Assembly (NCBI GenBank): GCA_963676655.2
Contig: CAXXKX010000003.1
Location: 2,294,001 to 2,358,000 of the forward strand
Source: G963676655 sp963676655
Lineage (GTDB): Bacteria > Verrucomicrobiota > Lentisphaeria > Victivallales > Victivallaceae
Direction of reading: 5' to 3'
Length of the DNA: 64,000 nt
Made by a program: the position numbers and the translations under genes. Positions 32,815 to 40,706 of this stretch are shown one piece after another. Numbering within the stretch: position 1 is the first letter of the stretch; each line of letters opens with the position of its first letter. Below the pieces are notes generated by a model, which had not been told where the DNA came from, searched no databases, and saw nothing but the letters and a program-made list of their open reading frames with translations.

Positions 32815-33513
32815 TCAATTACCATCATAAAACACGCCACCCCATGTTTTCGGTATGCTGTTCATATTCAGATTATCAACATGTCCATCCATGTACAGGA
32901 CGTTGATAGAGGATTGATTGTGACGCCACCACATAGTTAGTCGCACATCGGTAAAACTGCTCAAGTCCATCGTGGTATAGCCGAACGTTGAATACCAGCT
33001 TCCGCCATAATAATCCATTATCAAAAAAGTTTGGCTTTGACGACTGAATTTGCTGAATTTTTTGGCTGCAATCCGAGGATTGAAACTACAGGCCCCATAG
33101 GTCCGAAAATCACAGCCGCTAGGCTGCGGCGAGGTTCCTGCAGCCAAATATGCCGTGGGTACCGATGGACAATAACGACGTATCTTATAGCTTTTTATAT
33201 AAGGGTATAAACAGTTGCGAGTATACTGATAGCCAGTGTTTCCCGGTCCGTTCCAGCGCAATTTCTGGACAGCTCCGTCATCACGATCCCAAGTGGGGTC
33301 TCCTAACATGTACCATTCATCGTTGTCATTGAGATATGAGGCAAAACCAAGTCCCTGCTGCTTCAGGTTGCTGGCGCACTTTATGGTTTTAGCCTTGTCT
33401 CTCGCCTGATTTAACGCTGGCAGCAACATTGAAGCCAGGATTGCTATAATTGCAATTACTATAAGAAGCTCGATTAATGTAAAGATATTATTTCCACTTG
33501 AAACCCTTTTCAT
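32815..33513 (-). CDS. Pseudopilin-like protein (H-X10-DG variant)
   Basis: A 232-aa protein. An N-terminal leader of ten residues ends in Ile instead of Gly, followed by FTLIELLIVIAIIAILAS and MLLPALNQARDKAK. The C-terminal domain contains RHNQSSINVLYMDGH, the PVC H-Xn-DG motif with ten spacer residues. AAAGGAAAAG lies upstream of the ATG. It stands between a GntR regulator and the large exported GH-A protein, the same position as the pseudopilin at 12210. It is predicted to be an inner-membrane pseudopilus or fibre subunit processed by a prepilin peptidase. Confidence 0.85.
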   Translation of the reverse strand: MKRVSSGNNIFTLIELLIVIAIIAILASMLLPALNQARDKAKTIKCASNLKQQGLGFASYLNDNDEWYMLGDPTWDRDDGAVQKLRWNGPGNTGYQYTRNCLYPYIKSYKIRRYCPSVPTAYLAAGTSPQPSGCDFRTYGACSFNPRIAAKKFSKFSRQSQTFLIMDYYGGSWYSTFGYTTMDLSSFTDVRLTMWWRHNQSSINVLYMDGHVDNLNMNSIPKTWGGVFYDGN

Positions 33514-33634
33514 GATTCTTTTCCTTTTTTTAACTGTTTGTCATAGGATAATTCTCGGGAAAATCAAATATTTCCGGAAGTAGACAATGGTTCCTTTCCT
33601 ATTTGTGTTATTGTATTAAGGGGATTGAATTCAG

Positions 33635-34693
33635 TCATTTTATTTCTTTCAGCTTACACTGGACCGCTCTTTTGAAAGGCCCGTTATTTTGTTCTTTTCC
33701 GGCTTCGATCAGTAAGCTCGCCGCAACATCTGCTGCCCCGGCGGCATCCGGTGAAATTATATATCCCTGAAAGTTTTCTTCACTGTTCAGTTCGTTGCAC
33801 GCGACAAGTCGGCATTGCTGACTCAGATCCACATCAAACTCTTTCAGGATATCCGGAATGGTTTCCGCAAACAACGGGTCGCAGAAAATAGCATCAGGCC
33901 GGTAGCCGGACGCAAGTAATTCCCGGAATGCGACTATCTTATCCTGAAAATATGCGACGGAGTTAAGATTTCTCAGTGTCTCTCCGGGTAAGCCCATTTT
34001 GTCAAGAATGCTGGCCGCAATTGATACTTCAATTGTCAAATTTGTCAGTGCCAGAAAATTTTGCCGCTTTTCCCGTTGGAAAACTTCAGCCAGTTCAGTT
34101 TCCGCCGTTCCGGTTGACAACACGACCGCGTTCCGGTAGCCGCGATCCAGGGGGGTAATAACCACTATCGGAACACCTGCCGCTTCGAGATCAGAAACTA
34201 AAGTCGATTTAGGAAGCTGATGAATATGCGGAATATGCCAGAGGATGCCGTCAAGACCAAGATTTTTTAGTTCCTGAATTCTCGATTCGTTATCGACACA
34301 GGAAAAACTAATATGATGGACATAGCATTTATGCTTTGTCAAAGCCAGGCCCATATGACAATAAATCAGGTTTTCCGCACATCCGTAACAGAAACGCTGG
34401 CCATCTCCGTCGATAATCCCGATCAGCGGCATTTTTTTCTGTATCGGAGTAATGTTAATATGATTTTTACGGGGATTGGTAAAAGTTCCGATCCTGGGTT
34501 TACTGATCAGAACATCCTCGGAGATCAACCGTTCCAGTTCATAACGCGCCACCCGCCTGGTAGTCCCGAACATTTCGGCCAACTCGTATGACGACGGCAG
34601 CTTAACTGAAACGTTGCCGCTCTTTCTCAGCAGTCCATATACGTAGTGCCGTATCCTGGTCCCGGCCGAATTATCTTTCCGTTTGTTTGCCAC
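33635..34693 (-). CDS. GntR-family regulator with LacI-type sensor domain
   Basis: A 352-aa hybrid regulator. The winged helix is at the N-terminus (PSSYELAEMFGTTRRVARYELERL, wing at PRIGTFTNP), followed by a LacI-like effector domain from about residue 85 (PLIGIIDGDG) to the end. The GTG at 34693 is the likely start, with GGA nine bases upstream; an in-frame TTG at 34729 lies in the operator repeats. Its promoter is near-consensus (34748-34776), and direct repeats at 34722-34738 overlap the start of transcription. It heads the minus-strand operon running to the GH78 gene and probably represses it. Confidence 0.85.
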   Translation of the reverse strand: MANKRKDNSAGTRIRHYVYGLLRKSGNVSVKLPSSYELAEMFGTTRRVARYELERLISEDVLISKPRIGTFTNPRKNHINITPIQKKMPLIGIIDGDGQRFCYGCAENLIYCHMGLALTKHKCYVHHISFSCVDNESRIQELKNLGLDGILWHIPHIHQLPKSTLVSDLEAAGVPIVVITPLDRGYRNAVVLSTGTAETELAEVFQREKRQNFLALTNLTIEVSIAASILDKMGLPGETLRNLNSVAYFQDKIVAFRELLASGYRPDAIFCDPLFAETIPDILKEFDVDLSQQCRLVACNELNSEENFQGYIISPDAAGAADVAASLLIEAGKEQNNGPFKRAVQCKLKEIK

Positions 34694-34721
34694 TTTTATA
34701 CATCCGCTTATTATTTTAAAT

Positions 34722-34738
34722 TGTCCCAATATGTCCCA
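34722..34738. promoter_or_regulatory. Tandem operator half-sites, TGTCCCA x2 at 10-bp spacing
   Basis: Two identical 7-mers, TGTCCCA at 34722-34728 and 34732-34738, are repeated at exactly one helical turn. They lie just downstream of the -10 box of the GntR-type gene. A direct rather than inverted arrangement is unusual for this family. The likely ligand is the adjacent regulator. Confidence 0.5.
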
Positions 34739-34747
34739 GCATTTTCA

Positions 34748-34776
34748 AGTATACATGTTTCATTCTTCAATGTCAA
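34748..34776 (-). promoter_or_regulatory. Near-consensus promoter of the GntR-type regulator
   Basis: On the minus strand TTGACA (34776-34771) and TATACT (34753-34748) are separated by 17 bp. The predicted start near 34741 places the direct-repeat operator at about +3 to +20 and the GTG start codon about 48 nt into the message. Confidence 0.8.
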
Positions 34777-34871
34777 GAGTCAAATGAAAAAAAATGACCG
34801 ATTACTTTTTATTAGCATTCCGGTATCTGCGGTGAGTGGGAGCTATAAATTTTATTGGTAAATCTGCCAAG

Positions 34872-34920
34872 TCAGAAAAACTTTTTTTTAGAGCTGCTTT
34901 GTGTTTTTCGTGGTAAAATT
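34872..34920. repeat. Dispersed intergenic repeat, copy 1
   Basis: TCAGAAAAACTTTTT followed by TTTGTG and TTTTCGTGG words. A second copy with the same order (TCAGAAAAACTTTTT then TTTTCGTG words) lies at 42515-42545. The rest of the stretch between the GntR promoter and the tRNA gene shows no open reading frame of note. Confidence 0.5.
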
Positions 34921-34999
34921 CACTTGTATTGTCTGCTTTCGTAAGGAGTAAAAGTAATTGGAATATGAAGCAGGGAACTGCCGTCGGCATACCGGCGAA

Positions 35000-35082
35000 T
35001 GGTACGCGAGGCGGGACTTGAACCCGCACACCGAAGTACCAGATCCTAAATCTGGCGCGTCTGCCAATTCCGCCACTCGCGC
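35000..35082 (-). tRNA. tRNA-Leu (anticodon UAG)
   Basis: On the minus strand an 83-nt cloverleaf is readable. The acceptor stem GCGCGAG pairs with CTCGCGT (terminal G-U). The anticodon arm is CCAGA-TTTAGGA-TCTGG with anticodon TAG. A short class II variable arm (AC-TTCG-GT) is followed by the T arm GCGGG-TTCAAGT-CCCGC. The 3' CCA is encoded. The long variable arm and the anticodon agree on leucine. Confidence 0.95.
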
Positions 35083-35232
35083 GTGAAACTTGTCGGGTCA
35101 TAAAAATAACCCGAAACCGTCGGAATGCAAATTATTTCCCGAGAAAAATCGCTTCTTTGACTGGTAAACATGCCTCTGTCCGGTTAAATTACCCGTTCAA
35201 TTTATTTTGGTAGGCAAAATATAATATTTTGT

Positions 35233-35303
35233 CTGATAGTTGATAGTTGTCGAGCCAGGTTGTTTTTTGTTCTCACCACTCGCAACTGACAACTCACAAC
35301 TGA
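35233..35303. repeat. Degenerate 7-bp word repeat, inverted arms
   Basis: GATAGTTGATAGTTG (7-bp period) faces CAACTGACAACTCACAACTG (7-bp period) across about 25 bp, giving an imperfect inverted repeat directly upstream of the MFS gene. The design resembles the repeat at 80-204, but the words differ. Function unknown. Confidence 0.5.
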
Positions 35304-35322
35304 TTTATTAAGGATAATTGCA

Positions 35323-36525
35323 GTGACAAGGTTTTTGATTTATATATTTCCGGCCCTGATGGATGTGGTTGTCGGAGCAGTATTGTTTGTGACGATTGAA
35401 CGGGCCACCGGCGCGCAATGGAGTGCTTTCAAAATCGGGATGCTGGCCTGTTCCTGGGCGGCGGTCTATACGGTGTGCTCCTTTGTTATTGGCCAGGTTG
35501 CCAACCGGCGCAATGCCGCGTGGATTATTTTACTATCCGCGGTGGGAATGCTGATCAACTCCATCTGCTTTATCATTTTTCCTGCTTTGGATTTGCAGTT
35601 TCTGTTTTCCGGTTTGACCGGCTTGTTTGGTGCGATGTTTTTTTGTCCGTTTCAGGTGTTTATGAGGGCGGTGGAGGACGGCAAACCGGCCGGGGTGCGC
35701 AGATCGACCGCGCTGTACACTTTTTCCTGGAGTTTCGGGATGGCCTGCGGACCGTTCCTGTCCGGTTTCATCATCCAGTGGGGACACTGGTGGGGTTGCC
35801 ATATTATGAATGCTTTGATCGGGGTGATCGTGGGCGTCGGGATATATATGCTCAAGCATCACGCCGACGCGCAGCCGCAAACTGCACCGGTAGAAGTGGC
35901 TGCCGAACCGCAGCCGGAAGAGGTCTCCAAAGAATATGCCGGATTGCCGGACCTGGCCTGGCTGGGCTGGGTCTTTGCCGGGGTCGGTTGTTTTTCGGTT
36001 GCGATAATCCGCAGTTTTTTCCAGTACCGGGCCGAGCCGCTGGGGATTCCCAATGCAGAGCAGGGAGTAGTACTGGCGCTGGTCAGTTTTTCACAATCCT
36101 TTACCGCATTATTCCTCGGACGTTTCCATTTCTGGATGTATCAACGGCTGATGCCCTTGTTGCTGACGGTCTGCGGAGCCGCCGGTTTGCTGATATTCGG
36201 TCTTTCAACCAATATCTATTGTTTTTATTCTGCTGCGATCCTGTACGGTTTTTTCTCATCGTCATTCTTCTTTTATTTTGTTTTTCACTCGCTGGTGCAT
36301 CCGGAGCGCAGCACCTTTTATGTCTCAATCAACGAGGTGGTAGTCGGTGTTACTGGCATTGCCGCCCCGATTATCGGCGGGATCATCGCGGACCGGACAA
36401 ACAGCGCCATGCCGTTTCTGGTCATGGTGCCGCTGGTTGCTGTCGCGGCGGTACTGCAATTCTGCATTCACAACCGACCCCGGATCAAAGATCTTCTAGC
36501 GGCAAAGGCGGCATCCAATGGTTGA
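35323..36525 (+). CDS. MFS transporter
   Basis: A 400-aa integral membrane protein with about twelve hydrophobic segments in two halves, separated by a hydrophilic loop around residues 187-210 (QPQTAPVEVAAEPQPEEVSKE). The loop between segments 2 and 3 has the basic GQVANRRNAAW pattern of the major facilitator motif A. Substrate unknown. The start is GTG at 35323 with AAGGA eight bases upstream. The 3' end overlaps the HD-domain gene by 8 nt, so they form an operon. It is the only obvious small-molecule carrier in the window outside the SPFH operon. Confidence 0.82.
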   Translation: MTRFLIYIFPALMDVVVGAVLFVTIERATGAQWSAFKIGMLACSWAAVYTVCSFVIGQVANRRNAAWIILLSAVGMLINSICFIIFPALDLQFLFSGLTGLFGAMFFCPFQVFMRAVEDGKPAGVRRSTALYTFSWSFGMACGPFLSGFIIQWGHWWGCHIMNALIGVIVGVGIYMLKHHADAQPQTAPVEVAAEPQPEEVSKEYAGLPDLAWLGWVFAGVGCFSVAIIRSFFQYRAEPLGIPNAEQGVVLALVSFSQSFTALFLGRFHFWMYQRLMPLLLTVCGAAGLLIFGLSTNIYCFYSAAILYGFFSSSFFFYFVFHSLVHPERSTFYVSINEVVVGVTGIAAPIIGGIIADRTNSAMPFLVMVPLVAVAAVLQFCIHNRPRIKDLLAAKAASNG

Positions 36526-37165
36526 GCTACAGGTTTTTGAATGCGTAAAAGCCAAAGTCAAGGCGCATCTGGAAAGCGCGCCGAAGTGTCACGACTTCGA
36601 GCATACCATGCGGGTACTGCACAACGCCCGGAAGTTGGCGGCGGAACTGCCGGAATGTGATTTACATGTGGTGGAACTTGGAGCTTTGCTCCACGATATT
36701 GCGCGTCCTGAGGAACTGGCAGCTCAGGGCAGGCTTTGTCACGCGGAAAAGGGAGCGGAACTGGCGCCGGAAGTTTTGCGCACTTGCGGAGTTACGGACA
36801 AAACTCTGATCGAGCGGGTTAAACAGTGTGTGCGCCGACATCGCTATCGGGATGAAGTTCACCCGGAATCTTTGGAAGAGATGATTGTTTTCGACGCGGA
36901 CAAACTGGACTCGATTGGAGCGGTCGGGATTGGTCGGGCGTTCCATTTTGCCGGTCGCGAGGGTGCGCGTCTCCACAACACCGCAGAGGAAGCGATGAAC
37001 TCAGCGGCCTACAGTCGCGAAGACTCGGCCTACCGTGAATACCTGGTCAAACTGCGTCACATTCACGAACGCATGATGACCGCGCCGGGCAAACGCCTGG
37101 CGGAAAGACTCACCCGGTTCATGGACGACTTTTTTGACCAGCTCAACCGTGAAGTCGCGGATTGA
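36518..37165 (+). CDS. HD-domain phosphohydrolase
   Basis: A 215-aa cytosolic protein of the HD superfamily. The metal-binding set is visible: His in CHDFEHTMRV, the HD pair in LGALLHDIARPEE, further His in CHAEKGAE and RRHRYRDE, and the Asp in FDADKLDSIG. This matches YedJ/YpgQ-like HD hydrolases that act on nucleotides or other phosphate esters. It is translationally coupled to the upstream MFS gene (8-nt overlap), which may hint at a shared substrate or be only a convenience of packing. It converges with the metallophosphoesterase gene. Confidence 0.85.
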   Translation: MVELQVFECVKAKVKAHLESAPKCHDFEHTMRVLHNARKLAAELPECDLHVVELGALLHDIARPEELAAQGRLCHAEKGAELAPEVLRTCGVTDKTLIERVKQCVRRHRYRDEVHPESLEEMIVFDADKLDSIGAVGIGRAFHFAGREGARLHNTAEEAMNSAAYSREDSAYREYLVKLRHIHERMMTAPGKRLAERLTRFMDDFFDQLNREVAD

Positions 37166-37265
37166 ATTATCGCGATTGGAGCCTGTTCCATTCCGAAGCG
37201 TTGAATAAAACAGGTAAAAGCGATATTGGAATTCTACCCGTGAACACTTTCTTTAAATTCAATAA

Positions 37266-38015
37266 TCAATGACAGACTGTAACTTCCAATAGATGACCGG
37301 AATAACTTGCTAAAGTTAATACGGGTGTGTCAATAGCAGCTTCGATAGAAATATACTCTATATCATTAATAAATTTTCGATCAAATCTGTGTCCATGCCC
37401 CTGAAAAACCGCAATGACATTGCCTGACTTTTCTAATACCGCCCTGACTTCATCTGCGTTTGCGATGATCTCCGGATGGTTCTTCAGGTTTATTTTTCGA
37501 TCGTCAAGATTTTGATGGGCGAAAATAAAGGTTGGACAATCTATATTGCTTTTTAAATCATTTTTCAGCCAAAGCAGTTCGTCATGAGGGATAAAGGCAT
37601 GGAACCAGTCGAAATCACCGTTGGCAAACGGAGTTCCGTCCGGGTGATAATTCATGTCAAGAACGATAAAATGCAGACCTTCGCAATCGAACGAGTAATA
37701 GTGCTTTTCCCGGCTTGATGAATGAATAATCGTACCGAATTCATCTTTCGTTATCAGCTCAAGATCATGATTTCCGGTTACATAGTATTTTATTAGCGGT
37801 AATTTCGCAAAGGTTTCCTCGACGTTCCGGAGAATTTCCAACGCATCATTTTTTTCTTTCACTGTTCCTATAGAATCACCCAGGTTGACGACGAACGCGA
37901 TCTTGTCCTGTTCCATTCTGGAGCGGATTTTTTCAGCCAGCTTTTTTGGAATATTTGAATAACGAACACAGTGCAAATCTGAAATGACGCAAAATTTGAT
38001 GTTATTTTTTAGCAT
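37266..38015 (-). CDS. Calcineurin-like metallophosphoesterase
   Basis: A 249-aa cytosolic protein with the full dimetal phosphoesterase set: DLH (residues 14-16, in VISDLHC), GDSIG (about 47-51), GNHD (about 82-85), an FAHQN histidine and GHGH near the C-terminus. It is closest in layout to CpdA/YfcE-type or Icc-like enzymes that cleave phosphodiesters or phosphorylated sugars. It is the last gene of the four-gene run with the amidohydrolase and the paired glycosidase-like genes (16-bp gap). Substrate unknown. Confidence 0.85.
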   Translation of the reverse strand: MLKNNIKFCVISDLHCVRYSNIPKKLAEKIRSRMEQDKIAFVVNLGDSIGTVKEKNDALEILRNVEETFAKLPLIKYYVTGNHDLELITKDEFGTIIHSSSREKHYYSFDCEGLHFIVLDMNYHPDGTPFANGDFDWFHAFIPHDELLWLKNDLKSNIDCPTFIFAHQNLDDRKINLKNHPEIIANADEVRAVLEKSGNVIAVFQGHGHRFDRKFINDIEYISIEAAIDTPVLTLASYSGHLLEVTVCH

Positions 38016-38031
38016 ACGGAGCCATCTTAAT

Positions 38032-38844
38032 TCAGCATTCGATTATCCGGGAGAGGTTTCCCCCGAGAATTTTTTCTTTGTTTTCGACAGAAATGTCAAG
38101 CTGCTTGATGATTTCAATATCTCTTTTATTTATTTCTTTTGAATTCCATGGAAAATCAAGTCCAAAAACAAGACTGTCAACTCCTGCAAATTCGATAATA
38201 TCCATTATTTTTTCAGGCCCAAGATACCAGAATCGGTTGTTTTCGATACTCAATACACTGGTTATCCCGCCAAAGATGCAGGGTTCTTTTGACCTGTTGG
38301 CATGGTTTGTCATAATGGCGAGAAATTGTTCAAAGTAAGTTCTTCCGCCAATGTGTTCAAAAATCATTTTCAGCCCGGGATATTTCCAGGCAATATCATC
38401 AAACTTTTCGGGTTTGGACATCGATAATTGAGTTCCGTGCACTCCGGTGTGGTAATCAAGCGCGATTTCGAGAGCTTCGGCTTTTTCATAACAAGCGTCC
38501 GCCAGAGGCGACGCTATATCATGCTTATCAACTGAAGGGTGAACTTTCGCGTGCTTTATTCCTTCCGCCTGAAATATGGAAAGCAGCTCAACTGCATTTT
38601 CCGCAACCGGATTAATAACTCCTGCCGCAATTAATCTGTCAGGGTGTTTTTTTACTTCTTGCCAGGCCCAGCGATTGGCTTTGGTGATATCATTATCCAT
38701 TTGGCAGGCAAACGGCGGAAAGACAACGGCTTTGTCGATGCCGCAATAATCTATATGTTCCAGTAACATATCTGTTCCGCCCGCCGGCCACCAGGCGTCA
38801 GCTCCCGGTTCCGGCATTAAATGCGCATGATTTGCTATTATCAT
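38032..38844 (-). CDS. Amidohydrolase-2-type metal-dependent hydrolase
   Basis: A 270-aa TIM-barrel protein of the amidohydrolase_2 family. The N-terminal strand ANHAHLMPEPG carries the HxH metal motif. Later come HAKVHPSVDKHD, LKMIFEHIGG and VFGLDFPWNS, the last giving the conserved Asp. Relatives include decarboxylases, lactonases and sugar-acid hydrolases. It has AAAGGA upstream and lies 31 bp after the secreted glycosidase-like gene. Lactonase or decarboxylase activity on a sugar acid would suit the context, but that is an inference. Confidence 0.8.
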   Translation of the reverse strand: MIIANHAHLMPEPGADAWWPAGGTDMLLEHIDYCGIDKAVVFPPFACQMDNDITKANRWAWQEVKKHPDRLIAAGVINPVAENAVELLSIFQAEGIKHAKVHPSVDKHDIASPLADACYEKAEALEIALDYHTGVHGTQLSMSKPEKFDDIAWKYPGLKMIFEHIGGRTYFEQFLAIMTNHANRSKEPCIFGGITSVLSIENNRFWYLGPEKIMDIIEFAGVDSLVFGLDFPWNSKEINKRDIEIIKQLDISVENKEKILGGNLSRIIEC

Positions 38845-38875
38845 GATTATCCTTTAAATGAAATGGGCTTGTGGA

Positions 38876-40693
38876 TTAATCGCTACAAGCGGAATATATG
38901 AGTTCAATGCTATATAATTTGGATGACGTTGAATTAAGAAGGATTTTGAATTTACTGGCTTTTACAGGCACTTTCATGGGCAGACCTTGCCAGGGGTGCC
39001 TGTATTCCGTTCCCTTTGCATCTGCAAAAACAATATCAACTTCTCCAACTGCGTCAACTGCCACATAGATGTTCCCATTGCCGTATTTCTCCGGATTGAA
39101 TCTTTTTATAATCCAATCGCCGTTCAACGCATATTCCACATAACCGGACGAGCCGCCGGCAACTGCCAAATGATTTCTTCTTTCGCTTTCATTTACCGAA
39201 ACGACTTGCAGGCCTGACTGTTTCCCGAGGTGATTGTCTTTTGACTCACTGGCTGTAAAATCTATGTGGTCCAGTAAAGTATAATCCGTTTCTGGTACAT
39301 CCAGTTCCAGGACCGTCCCGCCACCGGGAGGCAGGGAGAGAGAAAATTGTTTTAAATCTTTTCTCTTTGGACTTGTTTCCAATGAGATGTTTTTGTTGGT
39401 AATCAGGTCTTTTACTTTTTTGATGCAGTTGAAAGTCGCTATTCTTTCAGTCGCAATACTGTTAAGGTTGTTATTAACAATGATTGCATAAAGCTTGCCG
39501 TTAATGCTGTTTTTAAACGTTCCGGCCGACATATTGCCGTTCGTGCATAAAATCAGTTGAGTTGAAAGGTAATTATTTTTCAAAATATCCAGCAACGGAG
39601 TTAATTGGCGATAACATTCAGTCAAACGCTTGAATTGCGGCGTAGTCTGCAAACCACGCTCTATTAAGGCAAAGCCCTGTGGAGAGTACATCTTCTCCTT
39701 CAAGCCGCGTGGATTGTTATGTTCGGTTACTTTGATATTCTTCTTATCGAAAGTTTTTTTGTCGAAAACTCCGCAATCCAGCAGGGCGAATGGAATAATA
39801 CCTTTTATGCCGTGTGCCAGCGCCGTCCAGACTTGCCATGACAGTTCTTCCGGAGTTGTCATTCTAAATGAAAGAACAGATTTGGGCATTATCACAAACT
39901 GTTTTGTCTTTTCATCAAAATATTCTGCTCCAGGCCATATTTGAGCAAAAGCCTGCGGCATTGACCAGCAAATGTGACCGTATTTTCCGGCAAGACGTCC
40001 CGCGGTACTGATGCGTCTGACATATCTTTTCATTGAGCCTTGCTGACTGGTATCTTTGTACCACGGAACCCCGGGATAAAAGAAACAATATGGGTCGGTA
40101 GTAATTATTTTTGCATTTAAATGCCGCATTGCCAGGGGGACTTCATGGGGCCTGACCACCAGCGTGAAAAACCGTTTTTTGTCATATTTATATAAACAAT
40201 CCTGCAATGTGTTCATTACCTGCATCTCTCTCCCCTTAGGCTCATCATGTCCTACATAACCAATGAGTGCATCAAGGTTCATTGCGGCGCGGGTGACTTT
40301 TTTTGCCCACATATCCATTTCTTTTGCAGAAAAGATTTTAGTATTACGATAAACATCAGCGGACATTACAACTTTTAATGAATATTTTTGAGCGAGTTGA
40401 CAAAAACGCTGCAGATTATCAAGTTTCATATGAATGACCCATATGAAGTTACAGTGATTTTTCTTGAGCAGCTGCATTACTTTTTCAGTATATGTCCAGC
40501 GGTCGATACCAGCTATTTCCGCGTTTTCCCCGGTCCTCCTCTCCTCCCATGGCCAATATACGCCAAGGGGAAAAATCGGCGCAGGATTATAATTGTTCAC
40601 CTTGAATATGTTGACATTTTTATCGTCTGCCGGGGCGGCTGATAAAAAGCACTTGCCGAATATTAACATTGCCAGTATTAAAAAAAATCTCAT
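38876..40693 (-). CDS. Secreted glycosidase-like TIM-barrel protein (exported paralogue)
   Basis: A 605-aa protein with a clear signal peptide (MRFFLILAMLIFGKCFLSAAPA). The mature part starts with a probable TIM barrel (FPLGVYWPWEE, NFIWVIHMKLDNL, ALIGYVGHDEPKG, VVRPHEVPLAMRHL, TTDPYCFFYPGVPWYKD, ICWSMPQAF, GIKGIIPFALL). A beta-rich C-terminus (about 470-605) follows. The GYVGxDEP motif offers a conserved acidic residue as catalytic candidate. No numbered GH family can be assigned by eye. It is clearly homologous along its length to the next gene upstream, which lacks a signal peptide. AAAGGA is present before the ATG. Confidence 0.72.
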   Translation of the reverse strand: MRFFLILAMLIFGKCFLSAAPADDKNVNIFKVNNYNPAPIFPLGVYWPWEERRTGENAEIAGIDRWTYTEKVMQLLKKNHCNFIWVIHMKLDNLQRFCQLAQKYSLKVVMSADVYRNTKIFSAKEMDMWAKKVTRAAMNLDALIGYVGHDEPKGREMQVMNTLQDCLYKYDKKRFFTLVVRPHEVPLAMRHLNAKIITTDPYCFFYPGVPWYKDTSQQGSMKRYVRRISTAGRLAGKYGHICWSMPQAFAQIWPGAEYFDEKTKQFVIMPKSVLSFRMTTPEELSWQVWTALAHGIKGIIPFALLDCGVFDKKTFDKKNIKVTEHNNPRGLKEKMYSPQGFALIERGLQTTPQFKRLTECYRQLTPLLDILKNNYLSTQLILCTNGNMSAGTFKNSINGKLYAIIVNNNLNSIATERIATFNCIKKVKDLITNKNISLETSPKRKDLKQFSLSLPPGGGTVLELDVPETDYTLLDHIDFTASESKDNHLGKQSGLQVVSVNESERRNHLAVAGGSSGYVEYALNGDWIIKRFNPEKYGNGNIYVAVDAVGEVDIVFADAKGTEYRHPWQGLPMKVPVKASKFKILLNSTSSKLYSIELIYSACSD

Positions 40694-40706
40694 AATGGAT
40701 TGTCCT

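Noticed and set aside
35000..35303. Integrated element at the tRNA-Leu gene
   Set aside because: No integrase, no repeated tRNA 3' end and no phage-like gene is found on either side.
35418..36548. A 376-aa open frame overlapping the MFS gene in another frame
   Set aside because: It is Cys/Arg/Gly-rich with no domain, covers the same DNA as a clear twelve-helix transporter, and has no RBS.
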